From NCBI RefSeq assembly GCF_019097595.1, contig NC_080718.1:19446157-19510156 (forward strand): a stretch of DNA of 64,000 nt, in the 5' to 3' direction. Source of the DNA: Hemibagrus wyckioides. Its lineage: Eukaryota; Chordata; Actinopteri; Siluriformes; Bagridae. This document shows, in pieces, positions 28,321 through 40,174 of this stretch (position 1 is its first letter; each line of letters starts with the position of its first letter). Made by a program: the position numbers and the translations under genes. The notes below the pieces were generated by a model that was given only the letters and a program-made list of their open reading frames with translations, was not told the origin of the DNA and ran no database searches.

Positions 28321-28839
28321 CTAAAGTATACAAGCAAATAAAGAAACAGAACATGACTAAGCGTCTGACCTTAATGCTTCATTTAAAATTATGGTTATTT
28401 CTGACGATATAAAAATGATCTGAAAAAGCAAACGGGAGCATGAGGGCTGGGAGCTGTCCAGTGCTGAAAGCCAAGCGCGTTGCCTGCTGTGCGCCTAAAA
28501 TTCACCGCTCAGGTGGTTAGGATGGAGTTTCTTTTTTTTTAATTCACTAAAATGCTATATAAATATTGTATAGTTTGTGCATTAAAGGTGTTATTTGGAA
28601 CAAAATTATATTGATGTTTTTATTGTAAAAGAAGTAAAGTAGGCTGTAGCGCCCTTCTTTGCGCACGCCCAGTAAATGATGTACACTTATTAAACCAGCT
28701 CCAAAAACCTAGTTTAAATGAAATGATACTCATTCTCATCGACAAATATAGATGGTTTTTTGACTTACCTTCCTATCATAGTAGAGTGCTGCTGGACAGC
28801 AGCCTCTAGGAGCCTCTCGAGTATGGTCCATTCCCCCAT
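27477..28839 (-). CDS. gjd2: Connexin 35/36, neuronal gap-junction protein (gap junction delta-2)
   Basis: Two coding exons, 28769-28839 and 27477-28320, join across a 448-bp intron (donor GTAAGTCA, acceptor TTTAG) to give 304 residues, the length of fish Cx35. The intron splits codon 24, the coding-region intron characteristic of the Cx36 group. The protein forms channels of electrical synapses. Seen in order: N-terminus [14 protein letters not shown]; four membrane helices; first extracellular loop with C55-x6-C62-x3-C66; a cytoplasmic loop with RRYS (Ser110); second extracellular loop with C214-x4-C219-x5-C225; and a C-tail with a basic, calmodulin-binding-like stretch after W260, RRKS (Ser276) and the PDZ ligand SAYV. 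Ser110 and Ser276 fall at the kinase sites described for fish Cx35. The methionine at 28337 lies in the intron and is not the start. Teleosts carry two copies (gjd2a, gjd2b); I cannot tell which this is. Nothing looks broken. Confidence 0.97.
28321..28768 (-). other. gjd2: gjd2 intron 1
   Basis: This 448-bp intron sits in the conserved Cx36-type position. Apart from an RE1-like sequence at 28450-28468 (separate entry) and an AT-rich stretch around 28530-28630, I see nothing in it. Confidence 0.9.
28450..28468 (-). promoter_or_regulatory. RE1/NRSE-like element in gjd2 intron 1
   Basis: On the minus strand the sequence is TTCAGCACTGGACAGCTCC. The two halves match the REST (NRSF) consensus half-sites TTCAGCACC and GGACAGCGCC with one mismatch each, but the 2-nt spacer of the canonical 21-bp site is missing. 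REST restricts many neuronal genes, and mammalian Cx36 is a reported REST target. Binding to this compressed 19-bp form is an inference. Confidence 0.45.
28769..28839 (-). CDS. gjd2: gjd2 coding exon 1
   Basis: This 71-nt exon encodes the first 23 residues ([17 protein letters not shown] and onward) plus two bases of Arg24. ATG is at 28837-28839 and the donor GTAAGTCA occupies 28761-28768 on the minus strand. It is too short to show up as a long reading frame and was found by matching the connexin N-terminus. Confidence 0.95.
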
Positions 28840-28911
28840 TTCTGTTCATTCGGAGACGAGAGCGCACAACACTTCGCACTCAATCCGCGGGAAAACCCCA
28901 CTTGCCTATTT

Positions 28912-28930
28912 CCTTTTTATTGTCCAATGG
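28912..28930 (-). promoter_or_regulatory. Candidate gjd2 core promoter (CCAAT and TATA-like)
   Basis: About 75-90 bp upstream of the gjd2 ATG the minus strand reads CCATTGGACAATAAAAAGG, an inverted CCAAT box next to an AT-rich TATA-like stretch. The surrounding 28840-29000 is the most CpG-rich part of the neighbourhood. A start site near 28890 and a 5' leader of about 50 nt would fit. Assignment is by position only. Confidence 0.35.
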
Positions 28931-30349
28931 GCCCGATTTTATCTGCCGAAAACATTGATCACGGTCCTTGTTCCTGCGCCGTGGCCAGTTGCTATGCCAG
29001 GGGATCACCGGGCGATCCTACTTTTACTTGTCTTCCAGTCCGAAGTGCTGATTAATATATGAGCCCTCCTATTTTCGATCCTCAGATCAAGTTGATAGGT
29101 CGCGCGGTGTGTGACTGGTGGGAGGTTGGATTTAATGCCTCGCCTGTGCTAATCTCCCTTAAGTAGTTCTTCCTGCGTCACGGGGCGCACAGGTCTGCGA
29201 AAAGCTGTCCAAATACAAGACAATTCTTATTAGCAATAATTGTGTAGATGATGGACCGCAGGAATGGTGACTCGCGTTGAGCTTTGCAGAAGCACCGAGT
29301 AGAAGAACAGAGTTTTGCACAGTGGTGCTGAAACTAAATAGAGTCAAGGATGCAGAGGGGGTGGCCAGTGAACTGTTATTGGCTTAAACACAGGATGTGT
29401 CCTATTTTTTTCCTCTAAGTCATACTTGTTGCTATCACAGCCACGAGCGCCTTCCTTGAGGAATTCCCCGTCCTCTTGGATTGTACTTCTCTAAGCTGTT
29501 ATTTTTTGTTTGCACTGCGACCATTTCTAACGCTTTTTAAGAAGCTACCGCGAGCGGCTCAACGCGAGGAGCTCTGAGACTCTAATCGCTTTATCGCCGT
29601 GCTGTGGATAAAAATAGGAACGTCATCTCCGGCCCCGCCCTTTGTTTCACCCTCAAATCCTGCACGATCACACCCAAATGTATTTACACGGCACTGTAAT
29701 AAGATGCAGATAAACCTTGTATCAGAAAATCCTTTTAAAGATTGGTTTGAAGATATCTTGCCCATGATGTGCACATGCATGTTACACCCAAATAATAAGG
29801 CTACTAAACTGAATCTAGCCTTGTCGCTGGAATGGTGCTCTCGAAGGTACACATTTTTATTCTTTGAATATAATTCTTTTACCCATAAATGTGTATGTAG
29901 TTTACCTTTAACGCTTTACACTAAAACGAATTACAATCCATTTATGCACCTTATTATGCACTGGCATGCGTTTCCAGATGAAAGGTAAAAAAAGGTGTAC
30001 TCTCAAGGGTGCCACCTCACTGATAAGAGAAAGACTTTAGTACACATTTGTCTAAGAAAAATGGAATGTTTATCTTAATGTTCATTAGAGAAGCCTTATA
30101 GGGTAGATAATCTGTGATTTCGTTTTGTGCCCATCTTCATTAGATCATACGGTATGCAAACATCACTGACTACACTCAGGATATGATTTAATAGAAAATA
30201 CTTCTGTGTGAATCTGTTAACAGGACAGTAGGACTGTGAATGAAGACAGCTGTTTAATGGAAATTGTTTTTCCAAAATAAAAAGAATGAGATACATAATT
30301 CATTATATGACTGTATGTCTGGTATGTTTTGGTACAACCTTCCAGTGAA
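28931..30349. other. gjd2-actc1 intergenic region
   Basis: No gene is recognised. The left half is CpG-richer and probably holds the gjd2 upstream promoter. Around 29,600-29,650 the sequence has a CGTCA (half-CRE) and a GC box (CCCCGCCC), which could be regulatory. The right half is AT-rich without clear structure. Confidence 0.4.
29322..29332 (+). promoter_or_regulatory. RE1 half-site upstream of gjd2
   Basis: GTGGTGCTGAA matches one complete half of the REST consensus (plus-strand orientation), but the partner half is not present at a normal distance. It lies about 480 bp upstream of the gjd2 start codon. A half-site of this length can occur by chance. Confidence 0.2.
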
Positions 30350-30372
30350 CTCTCCGCAAGTTAGAACAGTTG

Positions 30373-30378
30373 TTTATT
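30373..30378 (-). terminator. actc1 polyadenylation signal
   Basis: AATAAA on the minus strand, about 250 bp after the actc1 stop, giving a 3' UTR of roughly 270-280 nt. No closer canonical hexamer was seen. Confidence 0.55.
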
Positions 30379-30628
30379 TATGAAATGTATAAAATACATA
30401 TATTCATATACTCCTTGTTGGAGTAGCCCATGATGTGCCACAGGCTCCTCCATAACCCTGCAGGTTTCATTACAAACACATAATAAATCGAGATCATTGT
30501 TTAATACGGAGCCTGTACCTATAAATCCCATATAACATGAAACAGCATTTGTGTCTATAAATAATGCATTCTTGGGTAATTGTGAAGGTGACTGAGTGTT
30601 GCAGTGGAGATTTTCAATGCAACAATGC

Positions 30629-33539
<2,911 letters not shown>

Positions 33540-33566
33540 TTAATCTAAGACTTAAACTCGGTTAGA

Positions 33567-33610
33567 TACATGACTCCATGATACATGACTCCATGTTAAT
33601 GACTCCATGA
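33567..33610. repeat. Three short tandem repeats in actc1 intron 1
   Basis: ATACATGACTCCATG occurs twice in tandem and is followed by a third diverged copy (TTAATGACTCCATGA). Each unit contains TGACTCC, one base from an AP-1 site. Confidence 0.75.
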
Positions 33611-33860
33611 ATCAAAACTTTTCCATTCAAATAAAATACATAATTATGGAAAAACACTGTAGCAGTGAATCTTTTTGCTTGTATTGAATTACTTTTTCTA
33701 ACCAGTTACTGTCAGTGAGTCAGGATACTACTCCACTTAACATTATTTATGTTAGTTTTAGGGTTTGTACATACTGTTGGTTTGTTAGTTTGTTTTGATA
33801 GAACTGACGGTAAAGACACACAGATGATTAAGCAAGTGTGTACTGCGCATGTACACTCAC

Positions 33861-33885
33861 CAGATCGGCTCAGGCAGAGGGGCTG
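33861..33885 (-). other. actc1: actc1 untranslated exon 1 (inferred)
   Basis: Vertebrate alpha-actin genes have a short non-coding first exon. Here a consensus donor (GATCTG|GTGAGTGT) lies at 33,861, about 55 bp downstream of a TATA box, so the exon would be roughly 25 nt. It would splice to 33,516 across intron 1. The start site is estimated from TATA spacing only. Confidence 0.55.
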
Positions 33886-33908
33886 TGGGTGGGAGAGTGA
33901 AGGCTCTT

Positions 33909-33958
33909 CTTTATACTGGTCAGTGGGACGAGCTTCTTGGCCAATTGTCCTTATTTGG
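33909..33958 (-). promoter_or_regulatory. actc1 core promoter: TATA box and proximal CArG box
   Basis: On the minus strand TATAAAG (33909-33915) lies about 25-30 bp upstream of the inferred exon 1, and CCAAATAAGG (33949-33958) is a perfect CArG box (CC, six A/T, GG) some 35 bp further upstream. CArG boxes bind serum response factor and drive muscle actin promoters, so the pair supports this as the start of a muscle-type actin gene. Confidence 0.8.
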
Positions 33959-34023
33959 TCGACACTTGTGGCTTCAGAAGGTCACACTATGAATGGGATG
34001 GGGATGGGAGAAACACTTGTGTC

Positions 34024-34033
34024 CCTTTTATGG
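34024..34033 (-). promoter_or_regulatory. Distal CArG box of actc1
   Basis: CCATAAAAGG on the minus strand is a second perfect CArG box, 66 bp upstream of the first. E-box sequences (CAAGTG, CAGATG) lie within 60 bp of it. Multiple CArG boxes plus E-boxes are usual in alpha-cardiac actin promoters. Confidence 0.7.
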
Positions 34034-34493
34034 CAAGCTGTGTTAACTCCATCTGCATGTGTGGTCCAAAACAACAAAAGGGGCTCAGCCTATTGTCTGG
34101 CCACTTCAATAACACACTTATTTGTTGCGGCTTGTGTTGTCCAAGATTATTATAAGTCAATGATGTTGGGCTATTTATCACTTTATTTGCTTCAAATATC
34201 TTTGTTCGAATTTAATATTAGCATAACTAACATAAGTATATATAAGTGGTCTGCATAATTATAATTGTTGAAACTATAGGGCTGTACAGTAGTTATGTCA
34301 TATCTAAAGTGCTTTTTTTCTGTATAAACTTGAGACAATACTAATTTATAGAAAGGAACACCCTTTTTGTAGTATGTAGAGAAATGCTATACCTAGTGGT
34401 ATAAAGGGTTCAACTGTGTGTCATTAGGGGGAAAAGAAGATAGAACCATTAGTTATCAGGAAGTCAGGAATCCGAGTTAAAATATTTTATTTT

Positions 34494-34660
34494 GCATTTT
34501 GGTAGACACCCTTATCCAGAGCAACTTACATTCATCTCATTTTTTTAATACATCTGTGCAATTAAGGGTTGAGGGCATTGCTTAGGGGCCGAGAAGTGGT
34601 GGACCTAAACAATGACCTCAACCTTCCAATCAGTAGTCCAACACTAACCACGGAGCTACC
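34494..34660 (+). repeat. Dispersed teleost repeat copy
   Basis: It begins with ACACCCTTATCCAGAGCAACTTACA, runs through a TTAAGGGTTGAGGGCATTGCTTAGGGGCC core and ends CTAACCACGGAGCTACC, the layout of a repeat scattered through many fish genomes. Two other copies are in this window (19,086-19,198 reversed; 57,687-57,825). The family name is not assigned. Confidence 0.75.
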
Positions 34661-36090
34661 CTTCAAACCTTTTGCTTTCTGTGTGTTATGTGTGGTCAAC
34701 ATATTAATGTTACCTATTGTGTAACCTTTAATGGTTGATTACTGGAAGCTGCTGACCCATATCTGCATGATAATATGTATTGCTCTGCTGTCACATGATT
34801 GGCTGATTATCTAATTGCATGGAGGTTTAGGTTTTCTTAATAAAGTACTCAGTGAGTGTTTCTATGTGTATATGTAGTGCGATCACTAGGAATCTTCTAG
34901 GCACAGCAGTTTAAATATGAATGTTATATGGCAATGTACACTTAGTTCCACTGTGTCCTGTCCTGTGGGTTTTCTCCAGGGCACCATGCAGGCAATGATT
35001 AACATCCTCTTATATAATATGTCGAGACAGTATGTAATGTAAACACTCTTTGCTTATACGTATATTATATAAATATAATAGCAGTGTACCATTTCTATTT
35101 GAAATCGTGTACACAGGAAGTAAATCCCATTTGAAGTCAGTTTGTTGACTCATGTATGTACTTACACTACTGTCTGGTGCTGCAGTTAGTCCTGAGATTC
35201 CCTGAGCCAGCAGTACAGGAGAGTCCACTCCCTGTCCAGTGTGTGAGAGCCAAATTAGAAAAGCGGTATGAGGTTAATTGGATGCTCAGCATTCCGTATC
35301 CTCTCTGCAAATCCCCCACATATCAGCTCAGCAAGACAGGCGGCCCTGTTTCCTCTCCCCATCTCACACTGAAATAGAATATTTCCAGCCCAGGTCCAAT
35401 CTCAGCCCATGCCACACATGCATCCTCCATGTCCCACTGTGTCCTCTCGGTCATGCCTACCCACTGCCAGTTTTGCTTTACAGTCAGGGAAATGGAAAGA
35501 GAACTAGCACAAGCCTGAAACTAAACTAGCCAGTATGGATCTTTTCATGAAACATCTTTTTGAAAATATTTGCGCCAGAACGTGTATAATAATCAGGTTT
35601 TTCACTCTCATAAATATTGCATTTGAAATGATGTGAAACAGCTATATATTTTCCTCAGAGATTAGAGCTTACTGTGTCATTTCAAAGAATTATTGTCACT
35701 CGGACCATCAGTCAATAGTGAGGAAAATGAGGTTAAACAGCACTTTGGAATGATCATGAAATATTCATGAATCAAAACAAATGGTTTCATCTACAAATGT
35801 CAAGTGGTGCTCATATTTGTTGCTTCATATTCACCAATATCCTGGATACGTCAGAATGGGGATTTGGAAGCTGGGAAGCTGTAGATGTTTTTAAGATAGA
35901 TGGCAAAAATGCGTCTGTCATAACAATGCGTGGTCTTTTCTTTTTAATAAATTGAGTTCAAACATATTAAACCAAAAATAAATATACTATGCATGCAAAG
36001 CATTGTTAGCAAACTTAGTTTCATTGTGCATACACTCCTGTGAGTACATCTCTACTAAAGTAATTCTGGAGAATTTATGAAAGGATTTAG

Positions 36091-36120
36091 ATTAGATTAG
36101 ATTAGATTAGATTAGATTAG
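36091..36120. repeat. (ATTAG)n microsatellite
   Basis: Six perfect pentanucleotide copies. Confidence 0.95.
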
Positions 36121-37253
36121 GGGTAGGTCAATCGGGATTGGGTTGTCTTCTCTTTTTGAGCACATTCAGGAATCACCAAGAAATTTGTTGATGGTATACA
36201 CAGCACTTACATATATATGACTGGTATGAATCTAAATTCACTTACTACTTTAGTTTAAGGGCATTTAATAAATTAAATTTATTCACATTGGAATGATGCT
36301 TTATAATAGATCAATGCAACTTCTATGAAATTTCACAGAATAATCAAATATTGCTTTCTAAAATATTTATGCAATGCTTAGCATATCTTATTAAAACCCA
36401 AATTTTGATACCACTCATGTTTATAGTCATGTAATAAAAATTAGATTAAATTAAATTAAAATATCCTGTGAGATCCTGATGCCCTCTCACTGAGCAGCTT
36501 TCTACCCTCAGCCTCTAGGGGGTGTGTGTGTGTACACTTAGCAAGACTCACATTCTTCCATAGTACCTCCAATAAGAGTAACATAAGTAGCACAGGAAAT
36601 ATTTAAAATGCTCTTTAGTCTGGAACCATTAAGATAAAACACATTTGGCCTAACAGGCTTTCCATCATAAACTGCTTTACAGCTGAACCTGAGGTTTTAA
36701 AGTGAGATAATGTTCCACCTTCCCTACTACTTTTTGTAAATTTAAATCCTCCGAATGGTGAAAAATGACACTTTATAAAGACTCATGTTTGTCAGAAACT
36801 TTTATGAAAACTAAAAAAAAAAAAAATCACATTTCTCAGTTTGGGATGAGATTCATGTCATATGAGTTAGGGGTAACAAGAAACCTCAGCAAATCCTGAG
36901 GTATATATCTGGTAGTTGTGCTTAAATTCAACAGAAGCTTGTAGAGGAAAGAAACAATCCTCTAGGGTTTTTTTTTTCTAGGGCTCTTAAATTACTTGAA
37001 AACTTTCCGAAAAGAAATCCCTATAGATTTCTACATATACATCTTATCTTTACAGGTTCTTTACAATTTGTTGAGCAACAAAAATGGCTTAAAATTATAT
37101 TTGCTTTTGACACACACTTAAATGAAACAAACAATCTAGTTAAGTTCTGCAATTACACGTCATAATTAATCACAGTATAATATCAATTTGCTGGGCCTTT
37201 AAACAATTGTAATCATATTCTGAAAAACGAAGGCGAGTAAGAACGCTCCATCC

Positions 37254-37466
37254 TCAGCACAAAGGTGTGCCATGTCTTATGTTCTGGGCGCACGTCCTGC
37301 CCAGGTTGGCTCCTGCCAATAGGAGATCTGTTAGGCGGTCCAAGCCGAGGCAGGCGGTCAGGGGGGCGAAGAGACCGTACAGCCCTCCAAGGAAGATACT
37401 GAGAGGCCAACCAATCAATAGCAGCACGATCAGCCACAATACTGACCACAAACAGGAGTTTGCCAT
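37254..37466 (-). CDS. Small hydrophobic membrane protein, unrecognised (70 residues)
   Basis: A complete 70-residue frame starts MANSCLWSVLWLIVLLLIGW. The ATG follows a strong splice acceptor by one base (pyrimidine tract CTTCCTGCTCTCTACTGTCTAG), so it looks like the coding exon of a gene with an upstream untranslated exon that I could not place. Residues 6-42 are hydrophobic with a break at G19-W20-P21 and a second proline at 35, compatible with two short helices or a re-entrant hairpin. The remaining 28 residues are polar and amphipathic. Cysteines at 5, 39, 59 and the C-terminal 70 could be lipid-anchored or paired. The exon is clearly more GC-rich than its surroundings. No family is recognised and no function is proposed. 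It lies between actc1 and aqr on the same strand. A chance frame is possible but composition and splice context argue against it. Confidence 0.55.
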   Translation of the reverse strand: MANSCLWSVLWLIVLLLIGWPLSIFLGGLYGLFAPLTACLGLDRLTDLLLAGANLGRTCAQNIRHGTPLC

Positions 37467-37467
37467 C

Positions 37468-39694
37468 CTAGACAGTAGAGAGCAGGAAGGTTATTATACA
37501 TGTATGTGCTGATAAACATTACAGTGTAACATTCCATTTAATATTGGATTTCCCTGGTTATTTTCGATCAGCATGTACGTTGGGAATCCTATTAAGGGTC
37601 CAGTGGATTGTTTACTGAATTTTCTGAATTGTCTCCACTCAGAGATGACACTATTAGTGTCCAAAATTGGAATAACTCGCACAGCTAACTCCTTGCTTTA
37701 TGCTCATTTACATATTATGACATGACATTTTGAATTGTGTTGAATGTTTCAAGCCATTTGTCCTGTTTTTCCTCTTTCACCCAAGAAAATATAAAGTGTG
37801 CCTTTTGGAATGGAAGAGAAGAGCAGAGTGAGTTAGTCCATAGTAATGTATAGTGCCTTGTGACTTGTCAAAACCTAAACGACTAGCAAACCATAAGACA
37901 ACTGGCTAATACTTTAGTGACGTAGGCCATAGTCTATAATGTGTATAACAAACATTTTGAAGGTATCTGGATAAATCAGGGAAAATAAACAGAGAAATAT
38001 GATCCTACTTCTCCTTTGTAACTGTGCAGATGATTAAAATGCTTTGATTACAAGGGGCTCATAACACTTTGTAACAAGACCTGAATTATTATGCTTACAG
38101 AAGCTGCTGTTCAACATGTTCCTTCAGTACCCTGGTTTAAGGATGTTGTATAGATCCAACAACACACACTAGCACAATAGCCTTCAAATAGAAGGCTGGA
38201 TTAAATATAGGTTTTTCTGTGGTTTTCTCCATCACAAGCACAATAATTATATGTCCACAGCTTGGCTGGGTTATTAATATTACAGTCACTGTGCTGCCTA
38301 AGCCCTATGTGGGGGAAGAGAGCATGCATGCAGTGTTCATAATCAAATTGTGCATCAACATTGCCTGAGGGTGGTAAGACTTAGTTTTGTCCCCCTCTTC
38401 CATTCATTCATTTTTCTTCCACTTTTCCTTGTGAGGAAACAGTGGCAACAGACCCATCCCTGACCACACATTCCAACTCCTCCTAGACATTTCAAAGCCA
38501 CATGATTGAAATAATCTCTCCACTACATCCAGTGGGACATGCCTCATACTGTCCCACTAACGCCCAAACCACCTTAATCAATGTCAATGTCGATTCCGAG
38601 TATGCAGAAGCTCAGAAACTCGACGGAGGAACCTAATTTCCACCATATGTATGTGTGACCTCATTTTGTCCGTCACTACTCAAAGCTCATGCCCATAGGT
38701 GTGGATAGGGAACAGGGAGCTTCATCCACAACCTGCTGCTTCACCAACACAGCCTGGTACAATGAATGTAAAACCACTCTCTTTTCCATTACTTGTGGAT
38801 TCAAAAGTAAAGCAAAAAAAAAAAAACAAACAAACCAAAAAAACCTCTGACCTTTCCAAAGCACAAATGCTGTAGTGAGTAACACTGATTGAATAAACAG
38901 AATGTGGTTATCAGCTGACGTGTTGTGACATCTTGTTTTGTCAGCAGAAGTGATGTAAAAGGCGGTACTCATGCTTCTCAGTCATATGCATTGGTTAAAG
39001 AACCTCCACCCAAAAATCCACCATGTAAGGTAGATCATAAATCTATAAAATTATTAAAAGACAGCATTCATGGGTGCACTTCATGTTGTGCAAGCCTCAG
39101 TGACCTTTCATTGTAATAAACTGGCAGTATATACTCTACATACCTGACTACATTTTAACCTGCTATATGTAAATGTTAAACACTTTCAGAAAAAAAGAAA
39201 TAAAGGTAATTAAGGAAAAAAATATATATAATACAAACCTCTTTGAAGGTCTTTCTCAGGTTAGAACAGTTCTCCCCTAAGAGGATTCCTTAAGTCTCTG
39301 GAGGAAAAGTACTTCCTGCAAGTGAAAGAGTGAACCCTGTCTCACCGTCTCTGCTTACAAATGATTAACTGACTGTGTGTCTGAACACTGGGAACAAATT
39401 CCGTCTGCTTAACACTAATTTCTAGAAAGCAGTGGACATGAACTTGGGGAGGAGTGAAAAGAAATGTGTACTGCATTGCGAAGGAGGAAGACATTTAAGG
39501 GAAGTTGTGCAAAGCATGCATTTATGCACAACCATATTAACGGCAAAAAAAAGTTCTAAATATACAACAAGTGGAAGTTTACAAAGAGAAGTGAGTTGCA
39601 TGTGTGAGGATTCAATAAAAACACTGGGAAAAACTTTTCAGTACCAGACTCTCTCTCTCTCTCTCACACACACACCCACACATGACTTTCTGTA
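37468..39694. other. Intergenic region between the small membrane protein and aqr
   Basis: Besides the LINE remnant at 38,395-38,755 and a short (CT)n(CA)n run (39,649-39,676), no gene is recognised. An untranslated first exon of the small minus-strand gene may lie here; GACG|GTGAGA on the minus strand near 39,340 is one possible donor, unsupported otherwise. Confidence 0.4.
38395..38755 (-). mobile_element. Decayed 3' end of a non-LTR retrotransposon
   Basis: Read on the minus strand, it contains phrases I know from a common fish LINE: GGTTGTGGATGAAGCTCCCT, CACCTATGGGCATGAGCTTT, GAGGTTCCTCCG-like and GGTGGTTTGGGC. It ends in an (AATG)n tail near 38,400, as expected for such an element inserted in minus orientation. 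No reading frame survives. The clade is not determined. Confidence 0.6.
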
Positions 39695-39713
39695 GATTTA
39701 ATTTCTTTAATTT

Positions 39714-39719
39714 TTTATT
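39714..39719 (-). terminator. aqr polyadenylation signal
   Basis: AATAAA on the minus strand, about 180 bp after the aqr stop, giving a 3' UTR of roughly 200 nt. Confidence 0.6.
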
Positions 39720-39895
39720 ACAAAATGATGTTCATTTGTTACAAATGTTTCCTTACAAAAGGCAATTATTTTTCAAGAAACCAAATCAAGGTGAAAAGTG
39801 AAGTAAAAAAGGAAAAAAATAAAAATGAACCACACCCTGGTGGATGGTGCAGTGGACCCTGGCCAACAGAGGTGTGGAGTACGGGTGGATTTGCC

Positions 39896-40174
39896 TTAGG
39901 GCTCGTCCTCCTCACTGTCCCCGCTGTCACTGTCTCTACCCGGGTGTTCAGGCATTTTAGCACGTTCCTCTGTATGCTCCTCTTCCGCACCGGACTCCTG
40001 CTCCATCTTCATCTCAGACTCTTCCTGCTCAGCCTTATCTCCAGTCACATCTTCCTTGTTCTCTCCTTCAGTCTGACTATCTTTTTGCTCTTCTTCTTCT
40101 TCTTCCCTCATATTCACGTCAGACTCTTCCTCTCTCGTCACCTGCTGAGGGGGTGGGAGGATCTGCTGCTGTTG
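39896..40174 (-). CDS. aqr: aqr last exon, acidic C-terminal tail
   Basis: It encodes 92 residues: [11 protein letters not shown], then a Glu/Asp-rich low-complexity tail ending [12 protein letters not shown] and the TAA stop (39896-39898). Acceptor TTTGTGCAG; CAG repeats make the exact acceptor uncertain by one or two codons. The tail is low-complexity and aligns poorly with what I remember of the mammalian one. Confidence 0.92.
   Translation of the reverse strand, partial: QQQQILPPPQQVTREEESDVNMREEEEEEQKDSQTEGENKEDVTGDKAEQEESEMKMEQESGAEEEHTEERAKMPEHPGRDSDSGDSEEDEP

Larger units (their letters stand above)
34034..37253. other. actc1 upstream intergenic region
   Basis: No other gene is recognised. 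It holds one dispersed repeat (34,494-34,660), an (ATTAG)n run (36,091-36,120), and a low-repeat AT-rich stretch (about 35,550-35,770) that could be an enhancer. Minus-strand AATAAA/ATTAAA hexamers near 36,266-36,282 could end the small gene at 37,254. Confidence 0.45.

Noticed and set aside
28335..28337. Upstream methionine as the gjd2 start
   Set aside because: It lies in the intron before the acceptor; the real N-terminus is in the separate exon at 28769-28839.
29600..29660. GC box plus CRE-like and A/T-rich sequence as a MEF2 promoter
   Set aside because: The ATAAAAATAG stretch misses the MEF2 consensus at one fixed position and no start site is indicated.
33749..34258. 169-residue plus-strand frame
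   Set aside because: It runs antisense through the actc1 promoter (TATA and CArG boxes) and has no protein-like features.
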